A DNA stretch of 64,000 nt. It comes from Sacculina carcini (Eukaryota > Arthropoda > Thecostraca > Sacculinidae). The stretch spans positions 5,560,830 to 5,624,829 of the forward strand of contig OU696593.1 of assembly GCA_916048095.2 (NCBI GenBank), read 5' to 3'. Under the pieces are notes generated by a model. That model saw nothing but the letters and a program-made list of their open reading frames with translations, was not told the origin of the DNA and did not search any database. Both the position numbers and the translations under genes were made by a program. This document shows positions 52,231 to 62,503 of this stretch, in pieces. Positions within the stretch are counted from its first letter, which is position 1. Every line of letters starts with the position of its first letter.

Positions 52231-52742
52231 TGTAGCGGGCCACGTTGGCTACATTGTCGTCATTTTATGCTAGGCTTGTATATACGTGTTATTGTCAATT
52301 TCTTATTTGTCATTGTATTCGTGTTTCCGTTCGAGAGTAACCGTGTGTATTTCTCCTCTCGCTCTCTCTCACACACACACCATGTTTGTCCGTGCACCTC
52401 ACACCCTTCTGCTCTCACACTCTACTTCATTCGCAGTGCCTGTATCGCCGTGCCCACTGTACCGTTATTCGCTGTGTGCACACACCGTATCAGTCCTGCT
52501 CACGGGCCTGCTCTCTCGCAGTTGTTATTGTCACGAGGGCCGTGCTGACAACACACAGGTACAGTGGGCACACGGCTGAAGGCAGTCGTCCCTAGTCGTT
52601 GCTGTGAGTGGTTACGCGGCGCAGCACATCCCCCGGCTCTGTGCAGTTTGTTGGTGTGGTGCATGTAAATATATACATTACACATGGCGGTGTTCATGAT
52701 TCTCGGGCTAGGCGATTGCATACGCGCCTGTAAAACGCTACA
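52231..52742 (+). repeat. LTR7
   Basis: The LTR is 512 bp, TGTAG...CTACA, with a private G-to-T change in GGGCCGTGCTGACAAC (others GTGCGGACAAC) near 52,546. It is the last LTR of the array. Confidence 0.9.
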
Positions 52743-52786
52743 TTGGTGACCCCGACGTGATCGTCGCATCTGTACCCGTCGCCGCC

Positions 52787-53771
52787 ATGACTACAGCCTA
52801 CATCACAAAAGCCGCAACCACGGCTCCAATGAGCACGCCGATGGCATCTGTCCGCCTGCCGCCATTCTCCGCCGTAGAAACGGAGCTCTGGCTAACGCAG
52901 GTGGAATTCGCCATAGATGTGTCCGGCGTAGAGGACGACCGCAACCGCCTGAAACTCCTGGTGGCCAACATACCTTTTTCACTGGCAACCCAGGTGAGAG
53001 ACGTTATCATGTGTCCCACGGCGACCTTTGCCGACTTGTGCGCTGCCTTAAGGTCCCGTCTTGCCACACAATCGTCGCAACCGGAAGCGCTTAAGGCCGA
53101 CCCATTTGTCGCCGCTTCTGCTCAGCAGCCAGCGAGCTCATGGTCAGCGAGCGTCGTCGCCTCTGCCAAGATGCCGTCGCGACCGCCTGACACGCCTGAC
53201 ACCAGCTTTGCAACCAACGACAAACTTCTGAGTGAATTGGTGGTATTAATAGGCAGCCTCATCAAAGAGCTCCAGCTGTATCGAGCCGTTGACCATCAAA
53301 CTGGTCACAGCGAGCTTCAGCTGTCCGAGCCTCGGCGCCCATCTCACACCATGCCTCACTCACGCTCGCGCAAACGTCGATCGGCCGATGCAGCACGCTC
53401 AAACACCAGCGGCGGCAACTCAACCGTGTGCTGGTATCACCGCTGTTTCGGCAAGAACGCCAAGCGGTGCAACAACCAGTGCAGCTGGCCTTCCAAGCAG
53501 CAGTCGCGGGTTGACGACCGTCCACAGCAATTACATCCGCTGCAAAAGCCGAAACCCCGCCAGAGGACGTACGTTCAGGCATTGCAGAACAACCAGGACC
53601 TCGTCAAACAAGTGGCACCGCGACAGTCTCGCCGAAAAAGCCACCAGCCACGCGGCCTAGATACGTGCAGCGACGTTTTCGTCCTGCACGGAAAGCGTCA
53701 CTCACCACTTGATTGCTGCTTCAAGCCCGCAGTAGCAAAGCAGAGCGACACCACAGCGCTGCGGCATAAAC
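52787..53771 (+). pseudogene. Gag-like protein, unit 7, truncated by the array edge
   Basis: The frame matches the other units up to about codon 328 and then leaves the repeat. The reading frame continues for 22 codons into unrelated AT-rich DNA and stops at 53,839. Private changes are Q250H, S268N, D297V and S307P. S117 and K328 are shared with unit 1 only. No LTR follows, so the 3' end of the array was lost by deletion or rearrangement. Confidence 0.75.
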
Positions 53772-53854
53772 CATCTGTCACATATTTGTCTTTTATCAAC
53801 AGTGATATAATTTATACCATAATGAAGTCTGTTCTTTAGATATATATATATATA
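53772..53854. other. Junction segment between the gag array and the inverted Helitron-like copy
   Basis: This is 83 bp of AT-rich DNA with no match that I can see to the array or to the left spacer. It ends in a short AT run just before the inverted CTAG (53,855-53,858) of H10. Confidence 0.5.
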
Positions 53855-56800
53855 CTAGCATTAAAACCCGCCCGTTGTGCGGAGCAATTCATAACATGAA
53901 TAACTGCCCGCGGGACATTTTTATTTCATAAAAATGAGCCATCGCTTCGTTTGCGTTTGAAGCCCCTGATCATTGAACCAGCGAACCATGAACCAGCGCA
54001 ATTATGTCACCTCATATTCAAGCATACATACACAGACAGACAGATAATTTCTTCTTTATGTATATATATAGCATTAAAACCGCATTAAAACCCGCCCGTT
54101 GTACGGAACAATTCATAAAAATATTGCAAATTAAAAATATATAAGGCAAACTCATGAACTCCTTAATCAATTAAAAAGTCTAAAGTATGGAAAAATAAAA
54201 ATGAAATAGGGTACACTCATAAAAATATTAATCAATTGAAAATTATAAGTTTAATTATTTTTATTTCGACAAAATATTTCCCCTCAGTCCGCCTGAGTCA
54301 TTTTAAAACCCGCCCGTCGTGCTGAATAATTCAGAACTCGAACACGATCCGTTCTGGATCTTGAAGTCAAATCCATTGGTTTTGTGTATGGATTAATTCT
54401 ACAGGGTAAATTGAACGTTGTATTGTCTATAGTTGCTGCCCGCGGATCATTTTTATTTCTAAAAAAATACAAAATGAAATGATTAAAAATGGAAACACCC
54501 TTTTTAAACCCGCCCGTCGTGGGGAACAATTCATACAATAAAATTCATATTTGAAGTCAAATCCATTTGTTTTGTGTATGGATTAATTCTACAGGGAAAA
54601 TTGAACGTTCTATTGTCTATAGTTGCTGCCCGCGGAACATTTTTATTTTAAAAAAAAAAACCTTTTTTTAAATGAACCATTTGAAAAAATGATCTAAAAA
54701 CACTTTTTTAAACCCACCCGTCGTGCGGAACAATTCATACAATAAAATTCATATCAAATCCATAAAATATAATGAATACAAATTGAAAACCAAAAAATGT
54801 AACCTATAAATATCTTAACCAATAGAAAAGTCTAAATGTGAATATTTTTGTTCTTATTTTGACAAATATTATCCCTCAACCCGCCTGATATATAAATCTG
54901 CCCGTCGTGTGGTATAATTCAGAACACAAACACGAAACAAACAATGAAAGATGATGAAATCTTTTCATCAGAATGTTTCCAAACTATATTTATTACTTAA
55001 CATCATTCTCCAATATCATTTGCTTAAGTACTTTTTCGCTTTTACCGCTATAATATTGATTGTTAAAATTTATATATTTTCCGCTATCATTAAAACCCAA
55101 TATAACCTGAGTCAAACCTACCCAACCCAACCCAACCATTCAATCTTGACCGCTCTCAGCCTAGTCTGAGGTGATTTAACTTATTAGTTTGTGATCACAA
55201 AATATACTGATGCGATCATAATTTGTAATCAGAAGACTGAGATTATCTACCCCAGGGGTCCCAAACACGCGGCCCACCAATACTTTTCTCTCAACCCGCC
55301 AATATAGTATCGGGACCAAACTGTAAGGCAGCTAAATTCACATTTGTTGCATAATGCGATATAATTATACACCATTATCATATTATCTCATAATTCCCGG
55401 TTAATGCTTCCACTAATGCATCATATTCATACAGTTGTTATTTTTTGGATTACACCGATATTTCAGCCCTTGATATTACAGCCGATAATATATTATGCAA
55501 CCTATATTCTGCTACGTATTATTCCTAATACATATATCATCAGATCGCAAAATATATTTAAAGGTTCACATCATTCTCCAAAATCATTTGCTTAAGAGCT
55601 ATTCTACTTTTATCGCTAGAATATTTACTGCTAGCAAAATATCATATACCTCGCTATCATTTAAACCCACTCTTTATAGATACATTTAATTCGCCCGTCG
55701 TGCGGAACAGTTAATTAAATATAATTAATATTCAATTCATAAAAAAATTAGTGAAAATTGAAAAAGAAAAACAAACCCATAGGAATGTTTAGCCAATATA
55801 AAAGTCTAAATGTGAAATTTATGTTTCAATTTAGAGAACATGTTTTTCCACAACCCGCCTCATATTTAAAGCTGCCCGTCGTGCAGAATAATTCAGAACT
55901 CAAACACGAAACAAACACAAAGAAAATTGATGAAAAACGACCAATAGAATAGTCAAATTTGTAAATTCTTGTTTTAATTATTGACGATGTTTTTCCCTCA
56001 ACACTACTCAAATTCACACCCGTCCTTAGTGTGTAGTAATTCAGAGGTGTAACACTATCAAAACAATGAAACATCTCTATAATTCCAGATTAATGCTTCC
56101 TCTAAAACAGCATATGCATATACTTGGCATTGCATGATATTACAACCCGTATCCTCATGCAACTTAAGCGTATGCAACTTGAAATTAAACCAATTAAATT
56201 ACACAGTAAAATTCAGTAGCTTACTTTGTTCCAAGTAGCATTTTACCCGCCCGTCGTGCGGAACATTTGATGTGTAAATATTGAGGACAATAAAGACTTT
56301 CTATTCAGTATAGTGTAGCATTAATTAAACTGTACGCAAAAAAACCACACCATCCATGCTTGGAGATAATATGATGCGTTCTTAATTGTGATTGGGTTTC
56401 AGTGAAATTTAATCGGTGTATATTCCTGTGTAATCGCAAGTGCGCATAATAGCTGTCAAATTGGCAATATGTCCTTTTGACTTTACACCGCCGTAACTTC
56501 ATTCAGATACCTTTGGAAAATTACAAATTATACCGTATTATAGAAAATAAGATTTCTAGCACGATGGTATAATTTATTTTTATGTATAACAAATAGTTAC
56601 TGGAAAATAGTAGAAAAATAAATTAATTTTAGTCGCCCGGTTCAAGTGTAATTTTGGATGTATTTGAGAATTTTGCCAATTGTACACGTTTTTGTATCGT
56701 TTGTGGGTATAAATTAAAATTTTTCTTGTAGAACACAAAATTATCTACACAATAGTATAATTTTTATAGCTGTACCATTACTGGTTTATGAGGAATAGAT

Positions 56801-57437
56801 AGCGAAATATTGACCAAAATATTCACGTTTTTTGTGCTAATTTTGCCTTTTTGCTTTTTTGTCATTTACACTTCACACCGCCGTAACTTTTTTTAATACA
56901 CTTTGGAAAATTGAAAATTATACCGTGTTGTAGCAAACAAAATTCCCAGCATGATGGTATTATTTATTTAGATGTGTGATTATTAGTTTTTGAGAAATAG
57001 AGAAAAAAATATAGAAAATCGGACGCGTGGAGTTTAAATAAAATTTTGAATGTAGATTTAATTTTTTCCATTTTAAATGTTTTTTATTAAATTTTTAGGT
57101 ATAAATTATAATTTGTTGAGCAGAACAGAAAATTTTCTACACATTGGTATAACTTGTATAGTTGTACCATTGCTGGTTTAGGAGGAGTAGTCTTCAGAAA
57201 ATTGACCAAAATTTTCGCATTTTTCAGGGTTGATTTTGTCTTTTCACCGCTATAACTTTTTTGGTTTCAATTTTCAAATTAAAAATTTATATTACAGTGT
57301 AGACAAGAAAATTTCCAACGTAATGGTATAAATTGTTAGCGGATAGGCCAAGTGGTGGCCAAATAATAGCTGATAGAAAATGGACCAAGGAGGGTTGGAC
57401 AGACACACAGACACACACACACACACACAGAGGATCT

Positions 57438-57439
<2 letters not shown>
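53855..57439 (-). mobile_element. Helitron-like copy H10, right inverted arm
   Basis: The copy reads on the - strand from a tip at about 57,439 (AAGAGATCCTCTGTGTGTGTG) to CTAG at 53,855. Its 3' ~1.1 kb matches the inverse of 39,000-40,094 with only scattered differences and shares the private marks of H9. Its 5' region belongs to the other subfamily (TTGGTCCATTTTCTATCAGC), and near 55,870-56,060 it keeps a stretch that H9 lacks. It is therefore a mosaic. The hAT-like end lies inverted at about 55,252-55,277. Confidence 0.6.

Positions 57440-57530
<91 letters not shown>
57440..57530. repeat. Long (AT)n microsatellite at the tip of H10
   Basis: About 90 bp of almost pure alternating AT extends the short TATATATATA found at other tips. 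Such tracts expand by slippage and are prone to cruciform formation and assembly error. Confidence 0.95.
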
Positions 57531-57533
<3 letters not shown>

Positions 57534-57580
57534 TTTTATGAATTGTTTCGCCCGTTGTGCGAAACAATTCATAAAAATAT
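57530..57580. repeat. Perfect 22-bp inverted repeat with 7-nt loop
   Basis: The left arm 57,530-57,551 is exactly complementary to the right arm 57,559-57,580, and the loop is CCGTTGT. The hairpin sits where a GC box (normally ...GAATTGTTCCGCACAACGGGC...) ends the neighbouring copy H11. In other copies the flanks of the box are not palindromic, so this is a newly made long hairpin, directly adjoining the (AT)n tract. Confidence 0.85.
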
Positions 57581-60500
57581 TGCAAATTAAAAATAAATAA
57601 GGCAAACTCATGAAAACCTTAATAAATTAAAAAGTCTAAATTTCACTATTTTTAATTTTATTTTGACAAAATATTTTCACTTAGCCCGCCTCATATTTAA
57701 ACCCGCCCGACGTGAGGAATAATTCAGAACTCGAACACCATCCGTTCTGGTTCTTGAAGTCAAATCCATTAGTTTTGTATATGAATTCATTCTACACGGT
57801 GAAATTGAACGTTTTATTGCTGCCCGCGGGACATTTTTATTTAATAAAAATGAGCCATCGCTTCGTTTGCGTTTGAAGCCCCTGATCATTGAACCAGCGC
57901 AATTATGTCACCTCATATTCAAGCATACATACACAGACAGACAGATAATTTCTTCTTTATGTATATATATAGCATTAAAACCGCATTAATACCCGCCCGT
58001 TGTGCGGAACAATTCATAAAAATATTGCAAATTAAAAATAAATAAGGCAAACTCATGACGACCTTAATCAATTAAAAAGTCTAAATTTCATTATTTTTAA
58101 TTTTATTTTGAAAAAATATTTTCACTCAACCCGCCTCATATTTAAACCCGCCCGACGTGAGGAATAATTCAGAACTCGAACACCATAAGTTCTGGTTCTT
58201 GAAGTCAAATACGTTAGTTTTGTATATGAACTCATTCTATACGGTGAAATTTAACGTTTTATTGCTGCCCGCGGGACATATATATTTCATAAAAATGAGC
58301 CATCGCTTCGTTTGCGTTTCAAGCCCCTGATCATTGAACCAGCGAACCATGAACCAGCGGAATTATGTCACCTCATATTCAAGCATACATACACAGACAG
58401 ACAGATAATTTCTTCTTTATGTATATATATATAGCATTAAAACCCGCCCGTTGTGCGGATATTATATATTTTCCGCTATCATTAAAACCCAATATAACCT
58501 GAGTCAAACCTACCCAACCCAACCCAACCATTCAATCTTGACCGCTCTCAGCCTAGTCTGAGGTGATTTAACTTATTAGTTTGTGATCACAAAATATACT
58601 GATGCGATCATAATTTGTAATCATAAGACTGAGATTATCTACCCCAGGGGTCCCAAACACGCGGCCCACCAATACTTTTCTCTCAACCCGCCAATATAGT
58701 ATCGGAACCAAACTGTAAGGCAGCTAAATTCACATTTGTTGCATAATGCGATATAATTATATACCATTATCATATTATCTCATAATTCCCGGTTAATGCT
58801 TCCACTAATGCATCATATTCATACAGTTGTTATTTTTTGGATTACACCGATATTACAGCCCTTGATATTACAGCCGATATTATATTATGCAACCTATATT
58901 CTGCTACGTATTATTCCTAATACATATATCATCAGATCACAAAATATATTTAAAGGCTCACATCATTCTCCAAAATCATTTGCTTAAGAGCTATTCTACT
59001 TTTATCGCTAGAATATTTACTGCTAGCAAAATATCATATACCTCGCTATCATTTAAACCCACTCTTTATAGATACATTTAATTCGCCCGTCGTGCGGAAC
59101 AGTTCATAAAATATAATTAATATTCAATTCATAAAAAATGAGTGCAAATTGAAAAAGAAAAACAAACCCACAGGAAAGTTTTAGCTAATATAAAAGTCTA
59201 AATGTAAAATTTATGTTTCAATTTAGAAAACATGTTTTTCCACAACCCGCCTCATATTTAAAGCTGCCCGTCGTGCGGAATAATTCAGAACTCAAACACT
59301 AAACAAACACAAACAAAATTGATGAAAAACGACCAATAGAAAAGTCAAATTTGTAAATTCTTGTTTTAATTATTGACGATGTGTTTCCCTCAACACTACT
59401 CAAATTCACACCCGTCCTTCGTGTGTAGTAATTCAGAGGTGTAACACTATCAAAACAATAAAACATCTCTATAATTCCAGATTAATGCTTCCTCTAAAAC
59501 AGCATATGCATATACTTGGCATTGCATGATATTACAACCCGTATCCTTATGCAACTCAAGCGTATGCAACTTGAAATTAAACCAATTAAATTACACAGTA
59601 AAATTCAGTAGCTCACTTTGTTCCAAGTAGCATTTTACCCGCCCGTCGTGCGGAACATTTGATGTGTAAATATTGAGGACAATAAAGACTTTCTATTCAG
59701 TATAGTGTAGCATTAATTAAACTGTACGCAAAAAAACCACACCATCCATGCTTGGAGATAATATGATGCGTTCTTAATTGTGATTGGGCTTCAGTGAAAT
59801 TTAATCGGTGTATATTCCTGTGTAATCGCAAGTGCGCATAATAGCTGTCAAATTGGCAATATGTCCTTTTGACTTTACACCGCCGTAACTTCCTTCAGAT
59901 ACCTTTTGGTAAATTACAAATTATACCGTATTGTAGAAAACAAGATTTCTAGCACGATGGTATAATTTATTTTTATGTATAACAAATATTTACTGAGAAA
60001 TAGTAGAAAAATAATATAATTTTAGTCACCCGGTGTTCAAGTGTAATTTTGGATGTATTTGAGAATTTTGCTAATTTTACACGTTTTTTGTATAATTTAT
60101 GGGTCTAAATTATAACTTTTCTTGTAGAACACAAAATTATCTACACAATAGTATAAGTTTTATAGCTGTACTACTGCTGGTTTATCAGGACTGGATAGCG
60201 GAATAATGACCAAAATATTAACGTTTTTGTGTGCTAATTTTGCCTTTTTGACTTTGTCATTCACACTTCACACCGCCGTAACTTTTTTTTAATACACTTT
60301 GCAAAATAAAAAATTACACCGTGTTGTAGCCAAGAAAATTCCCAGCATGATGGTATTATTAATTTAGATGTGAGATTATTAGTTTTTGAGAAAGAGAGAA
60401 AAAAGTATAGAAAATCGGACGCGTCGAGTTAAAAAAATATTTTGAATGTTGATTGAATTTTTTTTACATTTTACATGTTTTATATTTTATTTTTGGGTTT

Positions 60501-60841
60501 AAATTATAGTGCGTTGAGTAGAACATACAATTTTCTACACATTGGTATAACTTGTATAGTTGTACCATTGCTGGTTTAGGAGGAGTAGTCTCCAGAAAAT
60601 TTACCAAAATTTTCGCATTTTTAGGGTTCATTTTGTCTTTTCACCGCAATAACTTTTTTTGGTTTTATTTTTAAAATTTAAAATTTAGTTTTAAGTGTAG
60701 ACAACAAGATTTACAACATGATGGTATAAATTTGGAGCGGGTACGCCAAGTGATGTCCGATAAGCAGCTCATAGAAAATGGACCAAGGAGGGTGGGACAC
60801 ACAAACACACAGACACACAGAGGATCTCTTTTATATATAGA
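57531..60841 (-). mobile_element. Helitron-like copy H11 with internal deletion
   Basis: The 5' tip TCTATATATAAAAGAG starts at 60,841 on the - strand and borders non-repeat DNA. The body continues normally to about 58,461. There GCGGAAAATATATAAT is joined to a module starting CCGCACAACGGGCGGG, which removes the usual middle modules. Two 460-bp-type modules follow (58,460-57,581) down to the hairpin at 57,530-57,580. It runs head to tail into H10. Confidence 0.55.
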
Positions 60842-61433
60842 TATATATATATATGCCTTCGGTAGACTGAATTCTTTCCCATATATTGATCTCGCCATTG
60901 AGCCCACCATGGAAAATATACAGTAAAATTTGGGATTAATATATGAGCTTCCAAATGGCCGGGGTCTCCGGTAGTTGTCTTGTGGCGCTTGTGGGTCCGT
61001 TTTTCTATAAGCAGTCGCGTGTTACTGGCCAGTCGCCAGTGTAAATGATGAGTATATTGTGGTTTTGTCGTGTAGACGCTTTGTTTATATGACTATTTGT
61101 GTTTATGTATAGAGTGATGAGGAGACACGTTGTTTGTGTATATTGTCGTTAGATGGCGTTACCAGTGTGTTAGCTGATTATATGTATGTGATCAATGGGC
61201 CGGACTTAGAGGTGCGAGGAGAAATAATGGGGCAGTGCGGTGGTGGAGTCTGTGGCGTGAGCGTGGAGCGGTTATTGTTGCGAGCGTGGAGCGCTTTGAG
61301 CTGTTGAATTGTGAGAATTTGCAGGTGAAGTTTTTATTGTATTAATTGTTTGTTTTCTGTCTCATCGCATTGTTCAACCTCATTCGTATTCGGTCATCTA
61401 ATACATCTTAAAACCACAAGCTAACCGGCCATA
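60842..61433 (+). other. 5' flank or leader of the second LTR retroelement
   Basis: A short AT tract is followed by unique, more GC-balanced sequence up to the gag start. It probably includes part of a 5' LTR and the untranslated leader. I cannot place LTR ends or a primer-binding site, because the matching 3' LTR lies outside the window. Confidence 0.35.
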
Positions 61434-61970
61434 ATGGCAAAAATATCTCACGATATGATCAGGGCGTTTGCCGGCGATGGAGACGTTGTGGCGTGGTTAA
61501 AGAAAGCAACGTTGGTAGCAAAGCTGCAAGGTGTATCTGACCTAGCCAGTTTCATTCCGCTGTATCTTGAGGGGGATGCGTTAGCGCTATATTTAGAGCT
61601 GTCTAAGGAGGCCCAGGACAATGCTGATCAGATTCAGCAAATGCTGATTGGAGCATTCACGGATGATGCGTTCACGGCGCATAGAAATTTGTGTGAGAAA
61701 AGATGGAGTGGCGAATCTGTTGATGTATATGCCAATGAGATCAGAAGGTTGGCTGGACTGGCCAGTTTCGATAATGCAGGTGTTGAGCATGCAACGAGAC
61801 TCGCGTTTGTGAATGGTTTTCCTGTCGACATCAGAGTCACGCTTCAGCGTTTACCAAATGTTTTAAAGATGACGACCAGCGAGCTGATTGCTCATGCCCG
61901 TGTGTTGGCTGCTAATAGAGCCGTGAATGTGGTGGCCGCCGGTGACGCGGTCAGTGGGAGCATGGAATAA
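61434..61970 (+). CDS. Gag (matrix/capsid part) of a second LTR retroelement
   Basis: The ORF has 178 codons from an ATG in a good context (GGCCATAATGGC). The pattern DVVAWLKKATLVAKLQ, then LYLEGDALALYLEL, then FTAHRNLCEKRWSGESVDVY and ANEIRRLAGLASF is typical of retrotransposon gag capsid domains in invertebrate elements. The ORF ends in TAA (61,968-61,970), but the same frame continues directly into two zinc knuckles. The stop is therefore inside what should be one Gag chain: either a nonsense mutation or, less likely, a readthrough site. It shares no visible similarity with the gag of the 1,804-bp array. Confidence 0.75.
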   Translation: MAKISHDMIRAFAGDGDVVAWLKKATLVAKLQGVSDLASFIPLYLEGDALALYLELSKEAQDNADQIQQMLIGAFTDDAFTAHRNLCEKRWSGESVDVYANEIRRLAGLASFDNAGVEHATRLAFVNGFPVDIRVTLQRLPNVLKMTTSELIAHARVLAANRAVNVVAAGDAVSGSME

Positions 61971-62174
61971 CAGCTGCGAGATAATGCTGCTCCGCGAAGA
62001 TTCAACGGACGATGCTTCGTGTGTGGAGGGCCTCACATGGCACGCTACTGTAGCAAACGTAAACCAATCGTGTGTTATCGGTGCGGAAAAGACGGACACA
62101 AGTCATTTGAATGCAAGTCGGAAAACTTGAGTGGGGTGGCTTGTGCGCCAGCAGTCACTCCAATGAGCCAATAA
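61971..62174 (+). pseudogene. Nucleocapsid part of gag with two zinc knuckles, after an in-frame stop
   Basis: This segment is in the same frame as the upstream gag. The first knuckle (62,013-62,051) is C-X2-C-X3-H-X4-C, one residue shorter than canonical; the second (62,073-62,114) is a canonical C-X2-C-X4-H-X4-C. The frame ends at TAA 62,172-62,174 and overlaps the protease frame by 64 bases. The role in the family is genomic RNA binding. Without readthrough of the TAA at 61,968 it would not be made. Confidence 0.7.
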
Positions 62175-62503
62175 TGGCGCAATCGTCAGGCCTGCCAATT
62201 ATTGACGTAACGATAGATGAGATGAAGGCGAAGGCATTGATTGATACTGGTTGTTCAGCTGTGGTCGTTAAAACGAGCTTTGTAAAATATATTGACGGTG
62301 AATGTGTGATGCTCGCGTTTGATGGTAGACAAGTGCAGTGTAGAGGTGAAGCGTGGATAACAGTGGGAGTACAGGATGAGTATGTGAAAGTGAAGGCCAT
62401 AGTGGTTGATGAGCTTGTTAGCAACATTGATATTGTGGTTGACATTGATATTTGTGGTTGGAATGGATTTGATCAATCATTTGGGTGGAGTGACTGTGAG
62501 TGA
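62111..62503 (+). pseudogene. Retroviral-type aspartic protease, broken at its C-terminus
   Basis: The frame is -1 relative to gag, with an upstream stop at 62,108-62,110, so a gag-to-protease frameshift would have to occur between 62,111 and 62,174. The active-site motif LIDTGCSAVV has its DTG at 62,243-62,251 (residue 45). The fold continues through the flap-like AFDGRQVQCRG stretch to SNIDIVV. Just after that a small tandem duplication (62,424-62,460) throws the frame off, and the expected G-[ML]-D protease C-terminal motif appears in the pol frame instead. The start at 62,111 is only the first ATG; the natural protein would begin by frameshifting. In the family this enzyme cuts the Gag-Pol polyprotein. 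Confidence 0.75.

Larger units (their letters stand above)
41406..53771 (+). mobile_element. Tandem array of a gag-only LTR retrotransposon, 1,804-bp units
   Basis: Seven LTRs and seven internal regions alternate head to tail; homologous starts recur exactly every 1,804 bp from 41,963 to 52,787. Each complete unit is a 512-bp LTR (513 in the first) plus a 1,292-bp internal region. Neighbouring units share one LTR, as expected from LTR-LTR unequal recombination or from a tandem satellite. No protease, RT, RNase H or integrase is present, so the element is non-autonomous and resembles the gag-only (TR-GAG) class known from plants. The array starts with a complete LTR and stops inside the seventh gag ORF at about 53,771. 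It is visibly GC-richer than both flanks. Confidence 0.9.

Noticed and set aside
52757-53839. Unit 7 ORF as a 360-residue gene with its own C-terminus
   Set aside because: The last 22 codons lie in unrelated AT-rich DNA past the array breakpoint, so the C-terminus is accidental.
60842-61433. A defined 5' LTR for the second retroelement
   Set aside because: Without the 3' LTR in the window no boundaries can be proven, and I see no convincing primer-binding site.
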